A DNA stretch of 64,000 bases from Mogibacterium sp. (GCA_017512365.1 JAFWGQ010000047.1:52016-116015), one strand, 5' to 3'. Positions 51,996-61,097 are shown, numbered from the stretch's first letter. Notes: generated by a model from the sequence alone, not told the origin. Translations and numbers: made by a program.

Positions 51996-53504
51996 ATGAG
52001 CAAGAAAGAAAACACAAACACTGCAGCCGCAGGCATCGATGAGAAGCAGGCGAAGAGAAATCTTGTCTTCTTCCCTCTCGGGACCCTCGGGAGGGACATG
52101 ATCTACAACCTCTTCACGAATTTCATACTGCTGTTCGTGCTGTTCACACACCAGCTCACGCCGGCACAGCTGATGGCTATCACCGGCATAATGATCGGAG
52201 CGAGAGTATTCGATGCTCTGAACGACCCTCTGATGGGCAACATAATCGAAAGGACCCGTACGCGCTGGGGCAAGTACAAGCCATGGCTGCTGATCGGCAT
52301 ACTCAGCACCTCTGTAGTCGTGTATCTGGCTTTCAACGTCAGGCTCGAGGGCTGGGCGTTCATATGGTTCTTCGGCATCATATACTTCGCTTACAGCATC
52401 TCGTATACGATGCACGACATATCCTACTGGGGCATGATCCCTTCCCTCAGCAAGGAGGGCAGCGTCAGGGACAAGCTCACCGCGATGACGAACCTCGTAG
52501 CGGGCATCGGCGGCGGCCTCGCAGGTCTTTTCATCCCCATGTTCACCACAGGAGACAAGACCATAGGAGGCAACGCGCAGACGGCTTACGGAACGGTCGC
52601 GCTCATATTCTGCATACTTGCGCCGCTCTTCCTCTGCTTCACCATATTCGGGGTAAAGGAGGACCGCTCGTACATGGACACCACCCCTCCTCCGGTAAGC
52701 ATAAAAAAGATCGTCTCGACCATCGCGAACAACGACCAGCTGTCGTGGATGTGCCTCATATTCCTCTTCCATCAGATCGGAGCCGATCTGATCATCGGAG
52801 GAATAGGATCTACGTACATCTACTTTACTTACGGATATAAAGGCGGTCTGTACTCGCTCTTCTCGACCATCGGTCTGTCGGCTTCGGGCATACTGCTCAT
52901 CGCATATCCGTGGCTGTCGTCAAGGTGGAAACGCAAGACCCTCATGAAGGGCTTCGGCGTCGTTCTCATCGCGGGATTCGCACTGATGCTCTGCGCGGGT
53001 CTCTTCATGCCTGCGACGATGACCTCATTCTGGATCACGACCCTCGGATACATGCTGGCTCAGCTCGGCATGAACTGCTACTACGTGATCATGATGCTGT
53101 CTGTCATCAACACGGTCGAATACAACGAATACAAGAACGGCACGAGAGACGAAGCCATCGTGGCGTCGATCAGGCCTTTCTTCACAAAGTTCGGAAGCGC
53201 CCTGTGCGTCCTGCTTACATCGGTATCCTATCTGCTTCTGGGTGTCACCGACTACACGAACGAGATAAGCTCCTACGAGCAGGCTGCCAATATGGGCACG
53301 ATCACAGAGGCCCAGAAGCTGGCTTCCATCGATTCTGTCATTGCATCGGTCACGAGCCTGCAGAGCCACGGCCTGCTGATGGTGATGTGCTTCATTCCTC
53401 TCATCATGATGATCGCAGCATATCTGCTGTACAAGAAGCATTACATACTCGACGAGGACGAATACGACCGCATCGTCGAAGAGCTCGCGAAGAGAAACGC
53501 CTAG
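51996..53504 (+). CDS. GPH-family sugar:cation symporter
   Basis: A 502-residue transporter with 12 helices, of the glycoside-pentoside-hexuronide:cation group (relatives are MelB and XynB). Motifs: GTLGRDMIYNLFTNFILLF, RVFDALNDPLMGNIIERTRTRWGKYKPWLLIG and YNEYKNGTRDEAIVASIRPFFTKFG. Downstream of an alpha-galactosidase it most likely imports melibiose or a related galactoside. GGAAAGG precedes the start. The operon ends at a bidirectional terminator. Confidence 0.88.
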   Translation: MSKKENTNTAAAGIDEKQAKRNLVFFPLGTLGRDMIYNLFTNFILLFVLFTHQLTPAQLMAITGIMIGARVFDALNDPLMGNIIERTRTRWGKYKPWLLIGILSTSVVVYLAFNVRLEGWAFIWFFGIIYFAYSISYTMHDISYWGMIPSLSKEGSVRDKLTAMTNLVAGIGGGLAGLFIPMFTTGDKTIGGNAQTAYGTVALIFCILAPLFLCFTIFGVKEDRSYMDTTPPPVSIKKIVSTIANNDQLSWMCLIFLFHQIGADLIIGGIGSTYIYFTYGYKGGLYSLFSTIGLSASGILLIAYPWLSSRWKRKTLMKGFGVVLIAGFALMLCAGLFMPATMTSFWITTLGYMLAQLGMNCYYVIMMLSVINTVEYNEYKNGTRDEAIVASIRPFFTKFGSALCVLLTSVSYLLLGVTDYTNEISSYEQAANMGTITEAQKLASIDSVIASVTSLQSHGLLMVMCFIPLIMMIAAYLLYKKHYILDEDEYDRIVEELAKRNA

Positions 53505-53518
53505 CATCCTCTTCAGCA

Positions 53519-53563
53519 CAAAAAACAACGCGTGCCTCTGAGAAAATCAGCGGCACGCGTTTT
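53519..53563. terminator. Bidirectional terminator between the symporter gene and queT
   Basis: Nine-bp arms ACGCGTGCC and GGCACGCGT plus an inner CTGA-GAAAA-TCAG hairpin, with T runs on both sides (TTTT on +, TTTTTT on -). Confidence 0.88.
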
Positions 53564-53578
53564 GCATGCATGGATCAT

Positions 53579-54082
53579 CTATGCATTTTGCGAGTCATTG
53601 AAGATCGCGTTTTTCCTTTTGAGAAGCATCGTTGCGAGCAGTTCGCCGAGGACGAAGCAGCCTCCCACCTCTCCGATGAATATCTGCAGCGCCAGCAGAG
53701 GTATCACAGTGTCCGTAAAGCCGTATCCGTAATACAGAACGAACGGAATTATCACCGTGTTGGATATTATCGCCGGGACGGGCACAAGCCATCTGTTGCG
53801 TCTGAGCATCAGACCTCCCCATGCTCCGATAAGCGTGGCGAGGCTTCCGAATATGACATCGACCGCTATGCCTCCGCCCAGGAGGTTCGCGATCAGGCAG
53901 CCTGTGAACAGTCCCGGCACTGTCGCCGGCGTGAAGAGCGGCATTATGCACAGCGCCTCTGCTACCCTCAGCTGCACCGGGCCGAAGGATATCGGCGCGA
54001 ACACCATCGTGAGCACAACATAGGCAGCTGCGATCACAGCTCCCTGCGCGATCCACCGAACCTTTGGATCTGTGTTTTTCAT
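53579..54082 (-). CDS. queT: QueT queuosine-precursor ECF transporter S component
   Basis: A 167-residue protein with six helices: IAQGAVIAAAYVVLTMVFAPISFGPVQLRVAEALCIMPLF, GLFTGCLIANLLGG and IDVIFGSLATLIGA. This matches the QueT family, substrate-binding subunits that take up preQ0/preQ1 with a shared ECF energising module, which is not in the window. A likely preQ1 riboswitch directly upstream supports it. It lies downstream of glxK in the same direction. Confidence 0.9.
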   Translation of the reverse strand: MKNTDPKVRWIAQGAVIAAAYVVLTMVFAPISFGPVQLRVAEALCIMPLFTPATVPGLFTGCLIANLLGGGIAVDVIFGSLATLIGAWGGLMLRRNRWLVPVPAIISNTVIIPFVLYYGYGFTDTVIPLLALQIFIGEVGGCFVLGELLATMLLKRKNAIFNDSQNA

Positions 54083-54093
54083 TTTATTCTTTT

Positions 54094-54143
54094 CTCCTTT
54101 GGTTTTAGTATTTAACGAGCAGGATATCGGACCCGAACTGCTC
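54094..54143 (-). ncRNA. Probable preQ1-I riboswitch
   Basis: On the leftward strand GAGCAG and CTGCTC form a six-bp stem around a 15-base loop opening with TTC. An A-rich tail follows (GTTAAATACTAAAACCAAAGGAG), resembling the class I plan in which the tail pairs with the loop; the Shine-Dalgarno is part of that tail. It ends 12 bases before queT. The identification rests on this layout and the gene downstream. The loop differs in length from textbook members. Confidence 0.6.
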
Positions 54144-54174
54144 GGCCGGTCATTCTTCCGCAGACCGGCAAGCG

Positions 54175-55320
54175 CTATTGTACCACAGTTTGCTTCAATG
54201 TCAAAAGGTATTTTACCGCGGCCGCGCGGTACAGCTCCTCCGCCCGCCGCATCGCTTCCTCCGTGCTCATGCCCTCGGGGGCGATCGGAATGACCTCCTT
54301 GATTCCGCAGTCATACAGACCTTCCCAGCCCTCGCCGAGACTTCCGACTATCGCCGTGACAGGAACGCCAGCGTTCCAGGCTCTGAAGGCCACGCCCTGC
54401 ATCACCTTGCCCATGAGGCTCTGGGCGTCGGCTCTTCCCTCGCCCGTTATGACAAGGTCAGCGTCCCTTATCCTATCGTCGAACCCGGCAAGATCGAGCA
54501 CCGCTTCGATGCCCGGCCTCAGCTCAGCTCCGAGCAGCGCGTAAAGCGCTGCACCCATTCCTCCCGCGGCTCCCGCTCCGGGAACTTCGTCACAGTCCAT
54601 GCCGGTGGTGATCTCCAGTACGTTCCTGTAAACTTCCATGCCGTCTTCGAGCATCTCAAGAGACTCCTCGTCCGCGCCTTTCTGAGGCCCGTATACGTAC
54701 GTGGCTCCGTCGGGACCTGTCAGCGGGTTTTCCACATCGCACATCACCGTAAAGCGGCATTCCGCAAGGCGCGAATCGGCTTCCTTCGCGTCTATGGAGG
54801 CGACGCTGCCAAGACTGCAGCCCGATCCCGCCAGCTTATGTCCCTTTTCATCCCTGAAAACGTATCCGAGGGCGGACATGCAGCCCATGCCTCCGTCATT
54901 TGTCGCCGAACCGCCTATGGCTATAGTGATGTCCCGCGCGCCTCTTTCAACGGCGTCGAGGATGAGCTCTCCCGTTCCGTACGAGGTCGTGATCAGAGGG
55001 TCCCTTTTGTCCTCAGGCACCAGGACAAGGCCTGAGGCGGCCGCCATCTCTATGACCGCCCTGCCTCCTCCCAGCATCCCGTACGAGGCCTCGATGATGT
55101 TCATCAGCGGGTCATGGACCATCGCGCTGACCGTCTCTCCTCCCGCCGCCTGCGTCACCGCAAAAGCGGTCCCCTCGCCGCCGTCGGCCATGGGGATCCT
55201 GAGCACGCGGGCTCCGCTGAGGACCTCCTCTGCCGCACTTTCAAAGAGTTCGGCAGTCCTCATGCTCGAAAGACTTCCCTTGAAGGAATCGCTTGCGCAG
55301 ACTATCTTCATCCCTGTCAT
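54175..55320 (-). CDS. glxK: Glycerate kinase (GlxK/GarK type)
   Basis: About 381 residues of the glycerate kinase type 1 family, which phosphorylates D-glycerate (usually to 2-phosphoglycerate). Motifs: IVCASDSFKGSLSS, IPMADGGEGTAFAV, ATNDGGMGCMSALGY, PGAGAAGGMGAALYALLGAEL and VITGEGRADAQSLMGKV. ATG 55320 overlaps the stop of the dehydrogenase gene (ATGA); a further ATG nine bases on is possible. Together they could convert hydroxypyruvate to phosphoglycerate. Confidence 0.9.
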   Translation of the reverse strand: MTGMKIVCASDSFKGSLSSMRTAELFESAAEEVLSGARVLRIPMADGGEGTAFAVTQAAGGETVSAMVHDPLMNIIEASYGMLGGGRAVIEMAAASGLVLVPEDKRDPLITTSYGTGELILDAVERGARDITIAIGGSATNDGGMGCMSALGYVFRDEKGHKLAGSGCSLGSVASIDAKEADSRLAECRFTVMCDVENPLTGPDGATYVYGPQKGADEESLEMLEDGMEVYRNVLEITTGMDCDEVPGAGAAGGMGAALYALLGAELRPGIEAVLDLAGFDDRIRDADLVITGEGRADAQSLMGKVMQGVAFRAWNAGVPVTAIVGSLGEGWEGLYDCGIKEVIPIAPEGMSTEEAMRRAEELYRAAAVKYLLTLKQTVVQ

Positions 55321-56291
55321 ATGTTTACAACGTTGACCGGCTTTCCTTCCGCCCATGCGCGGATGTTGTCTGCCGTTATATCCATTATCCTCTGGCGCGC
55401 TTCCTTTGCCGCCCAGGATATGTGAGGAGTGATGATGATGTTCTTTGCGGTAAGAAGCGGGCTGTCGGCGTTTATCGGCTCGGTCGAGACCACATCCACA
55501 GCTGCTGCATATACCTTGCCGCTTTCGAGAGCGTCCCTGAGATCCTGCTCGACCACGAGAGGCCCGCGGCTGTTGTTGATGAGTATGACGCCGTCCTTCA
55601 TCTTCGCTATGTTCTCACTGCAGATCATGCCTTCCGTTTCCGGAAAGAGCGGGCAGTGCAGGAATATGACATCCGAGCGCGCGAAGAGGTCGTCGAGTTC
55701 TGTGTATTCGGCGACCGCTGCCCCTGCCTCCGACCTGAACGAGTCATAGGCTATGACCTTCATCTCGAGCGCGTTCAGGATCTTTGCCGTCGCCTGACCG
55801 ATGCGTCCGAGTCCGATTATGCCGGCGGTCTTGCCTGCGAGCTCTATCATCGGATAGTCCCAGAAGCACCAGTCGATATTGTTCTGCCACCTTCCGGCCT
55901 TCACTTCCCTGTCGTGATGGCCGAAGTGCGAGCATATCTCCATCAGAAGACCGACAGCGTATTGGCTCACGATGTGCGTCCCGTATGTCGGCACGTTCAC
56001 GACATCTATGCCTTTGCTCCGCGCATGCGCGGTATCCACGATATTGTAGCCTGTTGCAAGTATGAAGATGGCTCTGAGCTTCGGGCATCTGTCCATGGTC
56101 GCCGCGCTTATCGGAGTCTTGTTGACGATCGCGATGTCCGCGCCGCCTATCCTCTCAGCGATCAGATCAGATTCCGCATACGAAGTGCGGTCGTATACCG
56201 TGACATCCCCGAACTCCTCTATCTGCGTCCAGCTGAGATCTCCGGGGTTTTCCGTGTAGCCGTCAAGAATGACTATCCTGTGCTTTCCCAT
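55317..56291 (-). CDS. D-2-hydroxyacid dehydrogenase (glycerate/hydroxypyruvate type)
   Basis: About 324 residues. NAD site GIIGLGRIGQATAKI, catalytic Arg in NNSRGPLVVEQDL, Glu in DVVSTEPIN and His in TPHISWAA. The N-terminal part contains ATGYNIVDTAHARSKGIDVVN, frequent in glycerate dehydrogenases. The likely reaction is reversible reduction of hydroxypyruvate to D-glycerate, in view of the coupled glycerate kinase gene. ATG 56291 follows AAGGAG. Confidence 0.87.
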   Translation of the reverse strand: MGKHRIVILDGYTENPGDLSWTQIEEFGDVTVYDRTSYAESDLIAERIGGADIAIVNKTPISAATMDRCPKLRAIFILATGYNIVDTAHARSKGIDVVNVPTYGTHIVSQYAVGLLMEICSHFGHHDREVKAGRWQNNIDWCFWDYPMIELAGKTAGIIGLGRIGQATAKILNALEMKVIAYDSFRSEAGAAVAEYTELDDLFARSDVIFLHCPLFPETEGMICSENIAKMKDGVILINNSRGPLVVEQDLRDALESGKVYAAAVDVVSTEPINADSPLLTAKNIIITPHISWAAKEARQRIMDITADNIRAWAEGKPVNVVNI

Positions 56292-56306
56292 TTCTGCTCC
56301 TTGTTC

Positions 56307-56335
56307 AAAAAAGCGGCAGAGCATCACCCTGCCGC
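56307..56335 (-). terminator. Terminator after the LEA-like gene
   Basis: Seven-bp arms GCGGCAG and CTGCCGC are followed by TTTTTT on the leftward strand. The dehydrogenase start is only 15 bp further on, leaving little room for a promoter. Confidence 0.85.
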
Positions 56336-56360
56336 CCGTAGCGTTATAGATCCCTGCTTA

Positions 56361-56948
56361 TTATTCAGGGATGCTGTCGTCGAGATCTTCTCCGAGATCC
56401 CTGAGTATCTCTCTTGCCTTTGTGCAGGCCGGGCAGTCGCAGTACTTCTTGCCCTCCGCCTTGAGAGCCTCGGCGTGAGCCTTGATCTGCTCAGCCGCCT
56501 CTTCTCCGATGTCCTCTCTTACCTTAGGATCACTGAAGTGCTCAATGGTCTCGTTCACTGTAGCGATGCCTTCCTTGAGCTTTGCGACCAGCTCGCTTTC
56601 GGTAACCTTGTCGATCGTCGGAGCCGCCTTGCCCTTCAGTTCATCGATCTTAGGAGCTGCTTTTTCCCTGAGTTCATCGATCACAGGAGCCGCCTTGTCG
56701 GCGAATTTCTCCGCTCCGTCAGTGAACTTCTCTCCGGCCTCGCTCATCTTCTCGTTGAACTTCATGGAAGCATCCGAGAACGATTCGGCAGCGTCGTTCA
56801 GCTTGTCCCACGCCTTGCCGGCTTTTTCCTTTACATCATACTTCTCGTCAGCTTCCGCGAGCCACTTCTCGGCCGCGTCCTTGAGCGGCGCATATACATG
56901 ACCGTCAAGAAGAGCCTTTACCTTATCCACTGTTTTCTTATCTGCCAT
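56361..56948 (-). CDS. Acidic, all-helical LEA/apolipoprotein-like protein with CxCxxC tail
   Basis: A 195-residue soluble protein of unknown function. Residues 1-130 are amphipathic helices of repeated 11-residue-like units rich in Lys, Glu, Asp and Ala (KWLAEADEKYD, KAGKAWDKLNDAA, KFTDGAEKFADKAAPVIDELREKAAPKIDELKGKAAP). The C-terminal part has C170, C172 and C175 (YCDCPACTKAREIL), which could bind a metal. LEA-like proteins protect membranes or proteins in stress. No known family is claimed. ATG 56948 has a perfect AGGAGG. Expression ends at the terminator 56307-56335. Confidence 0.6.
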   Translation of the reverse strand: MADKKTVDKVKALLDGHVYAPLKDAAEKWLAEADEKYDVKEKAGKAWDKLNDAAESFSDASMKFNEKMSEAGEKFTDGAEKFADKAAPVIDELREKAAPKIDELKGKAAPTIDKVTESELVAKLKEGIATVNETIEHFSDPKVREDIGEEAAEQIKAHAEALKAEGKKYCDCPACTKAREILRDLGEDLDDSIPE

Positions 56949-57061
56949 GTCATTTCCTCCTGATACTTTAACATGTAGAAATACATCCGATGATTTACCT
57001 GTATCACAGCTGCATACAGTATAACACATGTCGGAGACCTGTGCCCGTTATTTGTGCCGCA

Positions 57062-59269
57062 TCAGAATATCAGCGTCTTGTCTCCTGACGCCGATACTCT
57101 TATCCTGTGTACCTCGCCTTTTCTGTCGGTCAGCTCAGAGGCGGACACGGGATGCTCAGTCACCATGAGAGGGACGCCCCTTTCATCGCATATGCCTGTC
57201 TCGTGAGAAGGCATGTACAGCTCAGCTCCGAGCTCTTCGAATGCGAGTTCCGCCTGCCTGTTGTATACGTTCAGACCGTAATCGCCCAGCACCCTGACCC
57301 CGGCGTCCCTGAACCTTTCTATCCATCCGATATTTCCGATGAGAATCCCTCTGTCCCTGCAGGCATCCGCGATCTCATCGAATCTGCTTTGAATGAATCC
57401 GTCCAGCTTTCCTCTGGAGATGTTCAGTATGTAAGGCAGAGCGTTATCCGGCATTTCCCTGCCCTCATCGCGGGCCCTCATGAATTCTTCAAGAGGGACA
57501 GGCCTCACGCCGCCCTTTTTCATTTTTTCTCTGAATGCGTCCTGATCGAGCACGTCCGTCCCGAGAGATTCGGCCTCCTTTATCTCTTCCGTCCTCTCTT
57601 TTGAAAGTTTCGGGCTCCTGCCGGATATCACCGATCTCAGTCTCCTGCCGAGCAGCTCGCCCGCGGCGTCCCTTCTCATCCTGTTTACTATCGAAAGAGG
57701 CATCATTATGCCGTCATCGATCTGTACGTCTGTTCCGGTCAGTCCCGGATCATACGCCGTGTCGCCAAGCCTCCTGAGACTGCTCTCTATCCTCTCCGCA
57801 TCAGTCGCGGCCTTTACAGCGCGCTCGACTCTGTGGTCGGCAACTATCTCGACGCTGCTGTCCGCCCTGACATCCGTCATGACCAGCACAGGGAACTGTC
57901 CTTCCCTGGCCGTGAACTGCATCGTCACAGGCAGCTTGCGTTCCGGAGCGTCAAGAGCCCTGTCCATGAGCTTCCTGTCGGTTACCTTGAACGCCAGATC
58001 TCCCGTCATGACGCCTCTGTCGAAGTCTCCGATCAGGATGTATCCGTCCCCGAGGTCCTTCATGTATGTGCAGACGTTGCCCACAGGGGAATTGACCAGA
58101 TAATCCCTGTCTTCGCTCCTGAACTCCACTCCGTCGCTGAGTTCGAGTCCTATGCCCATGTCCTCGGCGGATCTGTCGAGTTCTATGCAGACCAGTTCTC
58201 TGCCGCGTCTGAGAGCTCCTCTCGCGGCCGACTTCTCGTCCTTTTCACTCACCTTGTCTTCGCTGTCGATAACTGCGATGACCCTTCCGAGGAAGAGCCC
58301 CTGGTTCTTCGGGCTCGCGCCCGAGAGAATATCTTCTCCCGGATTTCCGTCTATGTAGCCTTCCGTGAAGTCTCCGCGGTTGAATATCTGCCGGAGTTCA
58401 AGCATGTCAGCCTCATCGACCGAATACATCTCCTTCGCCCTGTCCCCGTGCTCTCTGACGAGTCTGTCAAAAAGGTCTATGTATTTCCGGTATGTCCTTG
58501 TGACTATGGCCACGTACTCCGGACTCTTCATGCGGCCTTCTATCTTGAAGGAGGCCGCCCCGCTCATCACGAGATCCGGTATGCGCTCTATGAGGCAGAG
58601 ATCCTTGGGGCTGAGGGCATAGCATGAATTGCCTTTTTCGTCCGTATACGCGTGTCTGCACGGCTGGGCGCAGGTGCCGCGGTTCCCGGTCCTGCCGCTC
58701 CCGCCGCCCGTGACCCTGCTCATCTGACACTGTCCCGAATAGCACATGCAGAGCGCTCCGTGAACGAACACCTCCACTTCCATCGGATCTTCAAGGGATC
58801 TGCAGTGGGCCGCGAGCTTTGTGATCTCATCAAGGCTGAGCTCCCTCGCCGGCACCACCCTGCTGAAGCCGAGCTTTGACACGGTGTCCGCTGCCTCCGT
58901 ATTGTACAAAGTGCCCTGTGTGGACAGGTGCAGCGGCAGATCAGGGAGATACTTCCGCAGAAGTCTCGCCAGTCCCATGTCCTGTATTATGACGCCGTCC
59001 GCGCCTGCGCCGTATATGTAATTACAGTATTCAAAAGCTCTGGCAAGCTCGCTGTCGCTTACCAGCGTGTTGATGGTCATGTACACCTTTACGCCGTGCG
59101 CGTGAGCGTAATTGACGGCATCCGGCAGCTCTTCATCGCTGAAGTTGTCGGCGAATATCCTGGCGTTGAAAGCCATGCCGCCCATGTATACCGCGTCCGC
59201 GCCGTTGCTGACCGCCGCGATCAGATGCGGCTTTCCTCCCACAGGAGCGAGTAATTCCGGTTTTTCCAT
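57062..59269 (-). CDS. U32 peptidase-family protein (with DUF3656 region)
   Basis: About 735 residues. N-terminal U32 motifs: PELLAPVGGKPHLIAAVSNGADAVYMGG, VYMTINTLVSDSEL, DGVIIQDMGLARLL and FVHGALCMCYSGQCQMSR with further cysteines (GTCAQPCRHAY), as in RlhA/TrhP-like enzymes that modify RNA with an Fe-S cluster. The C-terminal half carries the DUF3656-type region. Family members were first named collagenase-like peptidases. RNA hydroxylation is the better-supported role for close relatives. The start ATG 59269 follows GGAGG and is divergent from birA. Confidence 0.85.
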   Translation of the reverse strand: MEKPELLAPVGGKPHLIAAVSNGADAVYMGGMAFNARIFADNFSDEELPDAVNYAHAHGVKVYMTINTLVSDSELARAFEYCNYIYGAGADGVIIQDMGLARLLRKYLPDLPLHLSTQGTLYNTEAADTVSKLGFSRVVPARELSLDEITKLAAHCRSLEDPMEVEVFVHGALCMCYSGQCQMSRVTGGGSGRTGNRGTCAQPCRHAYTDEKGNSCYALSPKDLCLIERIPDLVMSGAASFKIEGRMKSPEYVAIVTRTYRKYIDLFDRLVREHGDRAKEMYSVDEADMLELRQIFNRGDFTEGYIDGNPGEDILSGASPKNQGLFLGRVIAVIDSEDKVSEKDEKSAARGALRRGRELVCIELDRSAEDMGIGLELSDGVEFRSEDRDYLVNSPVGNVCTYMKDLGDGYILIGDFDRGVMTGDLAFKVTDRKLMDRALDAPERKLPVTMQFTAREGQFPVLVMTDVRADSSVEIVADHRVERAVKAATDAERIESSLRRLGDTAYDPGLTGTDVQIDDGIMMPLSIVNRMRRDAAGELLGRRLRSVISGRSPKLSKERTEEIKEAESLGTDVLDQDAFREKMKKGGVRPVPLEEFMRARDEGREMPDNALPYILNISRGKLDGFIQSRFDEIADACRDRGILIGNIGWIERFRDAGVRVLGDYGLNVYNRQAELAFEELGAELYMPSHETGICDERGVPLMVTEHPVSASELTDRKGEVHRIRVSASGDKTLIF

Positions 59270-59292
59270 GATCTTATCCTCCGCTTCTGATA

Positions 59293-59298
59293 ATTGTA
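59293..59298 (-). promoter_or_regulatory. Extended -10 box of the U32 gene
   Basis: TACAAT preceded by TG-C (leftward strand) 24 bp before ATG 59269. The -35 region is weak, consistent with an extended -10 promoter. Confidence 0.45.
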
Positions 59299-59369
59299 GC
59301 ACAAATCCTTTCCCGGTAATCTTTTGTTAATAATTTGTGTACTAAATGTGAACCACATTGTCAACTGGG

Positions 59370-59398
59370 TTGATAACCTTAACTTTAAGAGTTAAACT
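59370..59398 (+). promoter_or_regulatory. birA promoter with an internal inverted repeat
   Basis: TTGATA (59370-59375) and TAAACT (59393-59398) at 17 bp. An inverted repeat TTAACT-N5-AGTTAA (59379-59395) covers the spacer and the first bases of the -10 and could be an operator. Confidence 0.55.
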
Positions 59399-59450
59399 TT
59401 GCTCAAGACAGAAACCGCGTCAAGCGGTCCGACAGAGAAAGAAGGAAAAC

Positions 59451-60434
59451 ATGAGTACTAAAGATACTGTCCTTGAGCTGTTCGAGAAGAACAGAGGTTT
59501 TTTCATATCAGGCGAAAAGATCGCCTCGGATCTCGGCATTTCAAGAACTGCTGTATGGAAGGCCGTCAAGAAGCTGCAGAGCGAGGGATACGAAATAGAA
59601 GCCATAACCAACAGAGGCTATTGCCTTGCGAAGAACTCGGATATCCTGTCCGTGCAGGGCATACGCAATTACCTCGATGAAAATGCCAGCCGGCTTCGTC
59701 CGGAGGTCTTCGTGACTGCGGACTCCACAAACAACGTGTGCATGAAGAAGGCAGCGCACGGCGAAGAAGAGGGCTACGTGGCCATCGCGGGAGCCCAGAC
59801 AAAGGGCCGTGGCAGACGAGGCAGAGGCTTTTTCTCCCCTGCCGATACCGGTATTTACATGAGCATCATCCTTAGACCGGACGCATATCCGGGGACCCAG
59901 GTCCTGAGGCTCACCACCATGGCTGCCGTGGCGGTATGCGAGGCGATAGAAAAGCTCTCCGGCAAAGCAGCGGACATCAAGTGGGTCAACGACGTATACG
60001 TCGGCGGCAGGAAAGTCTGCGGCATTCTCAGCGAGGCGTCTTACGGACTCGAAGACGGCAGGCTTGACTGCGTCATAGTCGGGATAGGCATCAATGCATA
60101 CAGACCCAGGGGAGGCTTCCCTCATGAACTTTCCGGCAAGGCGGGCAGCGTGTTCGACCAGCAGTCGTCCGGCAAGCGCAATCAGCTGACGGCAGAGGTC
60201 CTCAACCGCTTCATGGCGTACTATGACAGCGGCGCTACAGACGATCACTTCGAAGCCTACAGAAAGCGCTCTCTCGTGACCGGAAGAGACATCGACATCT
60301 CGAAGGGAGATTCCGTCAGGCGCGCCCATGTGCTCGGCCTTGATGATAACTGCGGCCTGTTAGTCAGATACGAAGACGGCAGCGAGGATGTTCTCAACTC
60401 CGGAGAAGTAAGCATAGTCGGAATAGAGAACTGA
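59451..60434 (+). CDS. birA: Biotin operon repressor/biotin-protein ligase BirA
   Basis: A 327-residue bifunctional protein. Residues 1-70 form a winged helix-turn-helix (FFISGEKIASDLGISRTAVWKAVKKLQSEGY). The ligase core has the ATP/biotin loop GRGRRGRGFFSP, TMAAVAVCEAIEK, IKWVNDVYVGGRKVCGILSE and GIGINAY, followed by the small C-terminal domain. It attaches biotin to carboxylases and may repress biotin genes, none of which are in the window. ATG 59451 has GAAGGA. Confidence 0.95.
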   Translation: MSTKDTVLELFEKNRGFFISGEKIASDLGISRTAVWKAVKKLQSEGYEIEAITNRGYCLAKNSDILSVQGIRNYLDENASRLRPEVFVTADSTNNVCMKKAAHGEEEGYVAIAGAQTKGRGRRGRGFFSPADTGIYMSIILRPDAYPGTQVLRLTTMAAVAVCEAIEKLSGKAADIKWVNDVYVGGRKVCGILSEASYGLEDGRLDCVIVGIGINAYRPRGGFPHELSGKAGSVFDQQSSGKRNQLTAEVLNRFMAYYDSGATDDHFEAYRKRSLVTGRDIDISKGDSVRRAHVLGLDDNCGLLVRYEDGSEDVLNSGEVSIVGIEN

Positions 60435-60448
60435 GAAAGAAACACCCA

Positions 60449-60485
60449 TAAAAGCAGCAGGATGAGATGTCCTGCTGCTCTTTGA
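60449..60485. terminator. Bidirectional terminator between birA and the DUF4230 gene
   Basis: Ten-bp arms AGCAGCAGGA and TCCTGCTGCT with a seven-base loop. CTTTGATTT follows on + and TTTTA on -. Confidence 0.85.
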
Positions 60486-60507
60486 TTTGCACCATTTCCG
60501 GCTTTCG

Positions 60508-61071
60508 TCAGATGCGTTCGACCACGACTTCCCTCGCGCCGATGCCGTCGGAGAGTATGCCCCTGAATATGACTTCGGCTCTTTTATCGGCCTCTTCGAG
60601 TATGCCCTTCTGGGTCGCGTGCTCTTCGGCGTCCTTTTTCGCTTCAACGAGCGCCTGCTTGGTCGCTTCCTTCCTGTCCGTCTTGAACAGGGACGTCCTG
60701 TTGTCGTAGAACTCGAGCGAATCCGGATCGATATTGATATCCAGTATCTCGGCCTTCGGCACCCTGACTATGACCTTGTCGTCCGTGACATCGATGTCGA
60801 CCTTTTCGAGGTCGAAGCCCGCGCTGATGACAGCGTCGTATTTCATCGAGAAGCTGTTCTTGTCGATCAGCGGCACGCTGCCCTCGCTGAAGCGGACCAG
60901 GCCTGTATAGTAATTCTTTGCCGTAGTAAGATCAGAGCACTCCTCGAGCCTCTCCATGAGGCCCTTGGCGTCGACCTTAGGTCTGCTTTTCTGCTGGAAG
61001 TAATACCAGCTGCCACCTGCCGCGATGACCATGAGCAGTATAACTATAATTATCGCCATTGCTTTTTTCAT
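60508..61071 (-). CDS. DUF4230 membrane-anchored protein
   Basis: A 187-residue protein: one N-terminal helix (about 5-24), then a DUF4230 domain outside the membrane (TTAKNYYTGLVRFSEGSVPLIDKNSFSMKYDAVISAGFDLEKVD, VIVRVPKAEILDINIDPDSLEFYD), ending in a helical region and the strand GAREVVVERI. Function is unknown. It follows clpB after 26 bp in the same direction, so it may share the heat-shock promoter. Confidence 0.75.
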   Translation of the reverse strand: MKKAMAIIIVILLMVIAAGGSWYYFQQKSRPKVDAKGLMERLEECSDLTTAKNYYTGLVRFSEGSVPLIDKNSFSMKYDAVISAGFDLEKVDIDVTDDKVIVRVPKAEILDINIDPDSLEFYDNRTSLFKTDRKEATKQALVEAKKDAEEHATQKGILEEADKRAEVIFRGILSDGIGAREVVVERI

Positions 61072-61097
61072 AACACGTGCCGCCTTTCGATCAGCTG

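Noticed and set aside
59340-59400. BirA-type biotin operator before birA
   Set aside because: The expected TTGTTAACC-like arms with long spacing are not present. Only a short TTAACT/AGTTAA repeat is seen.
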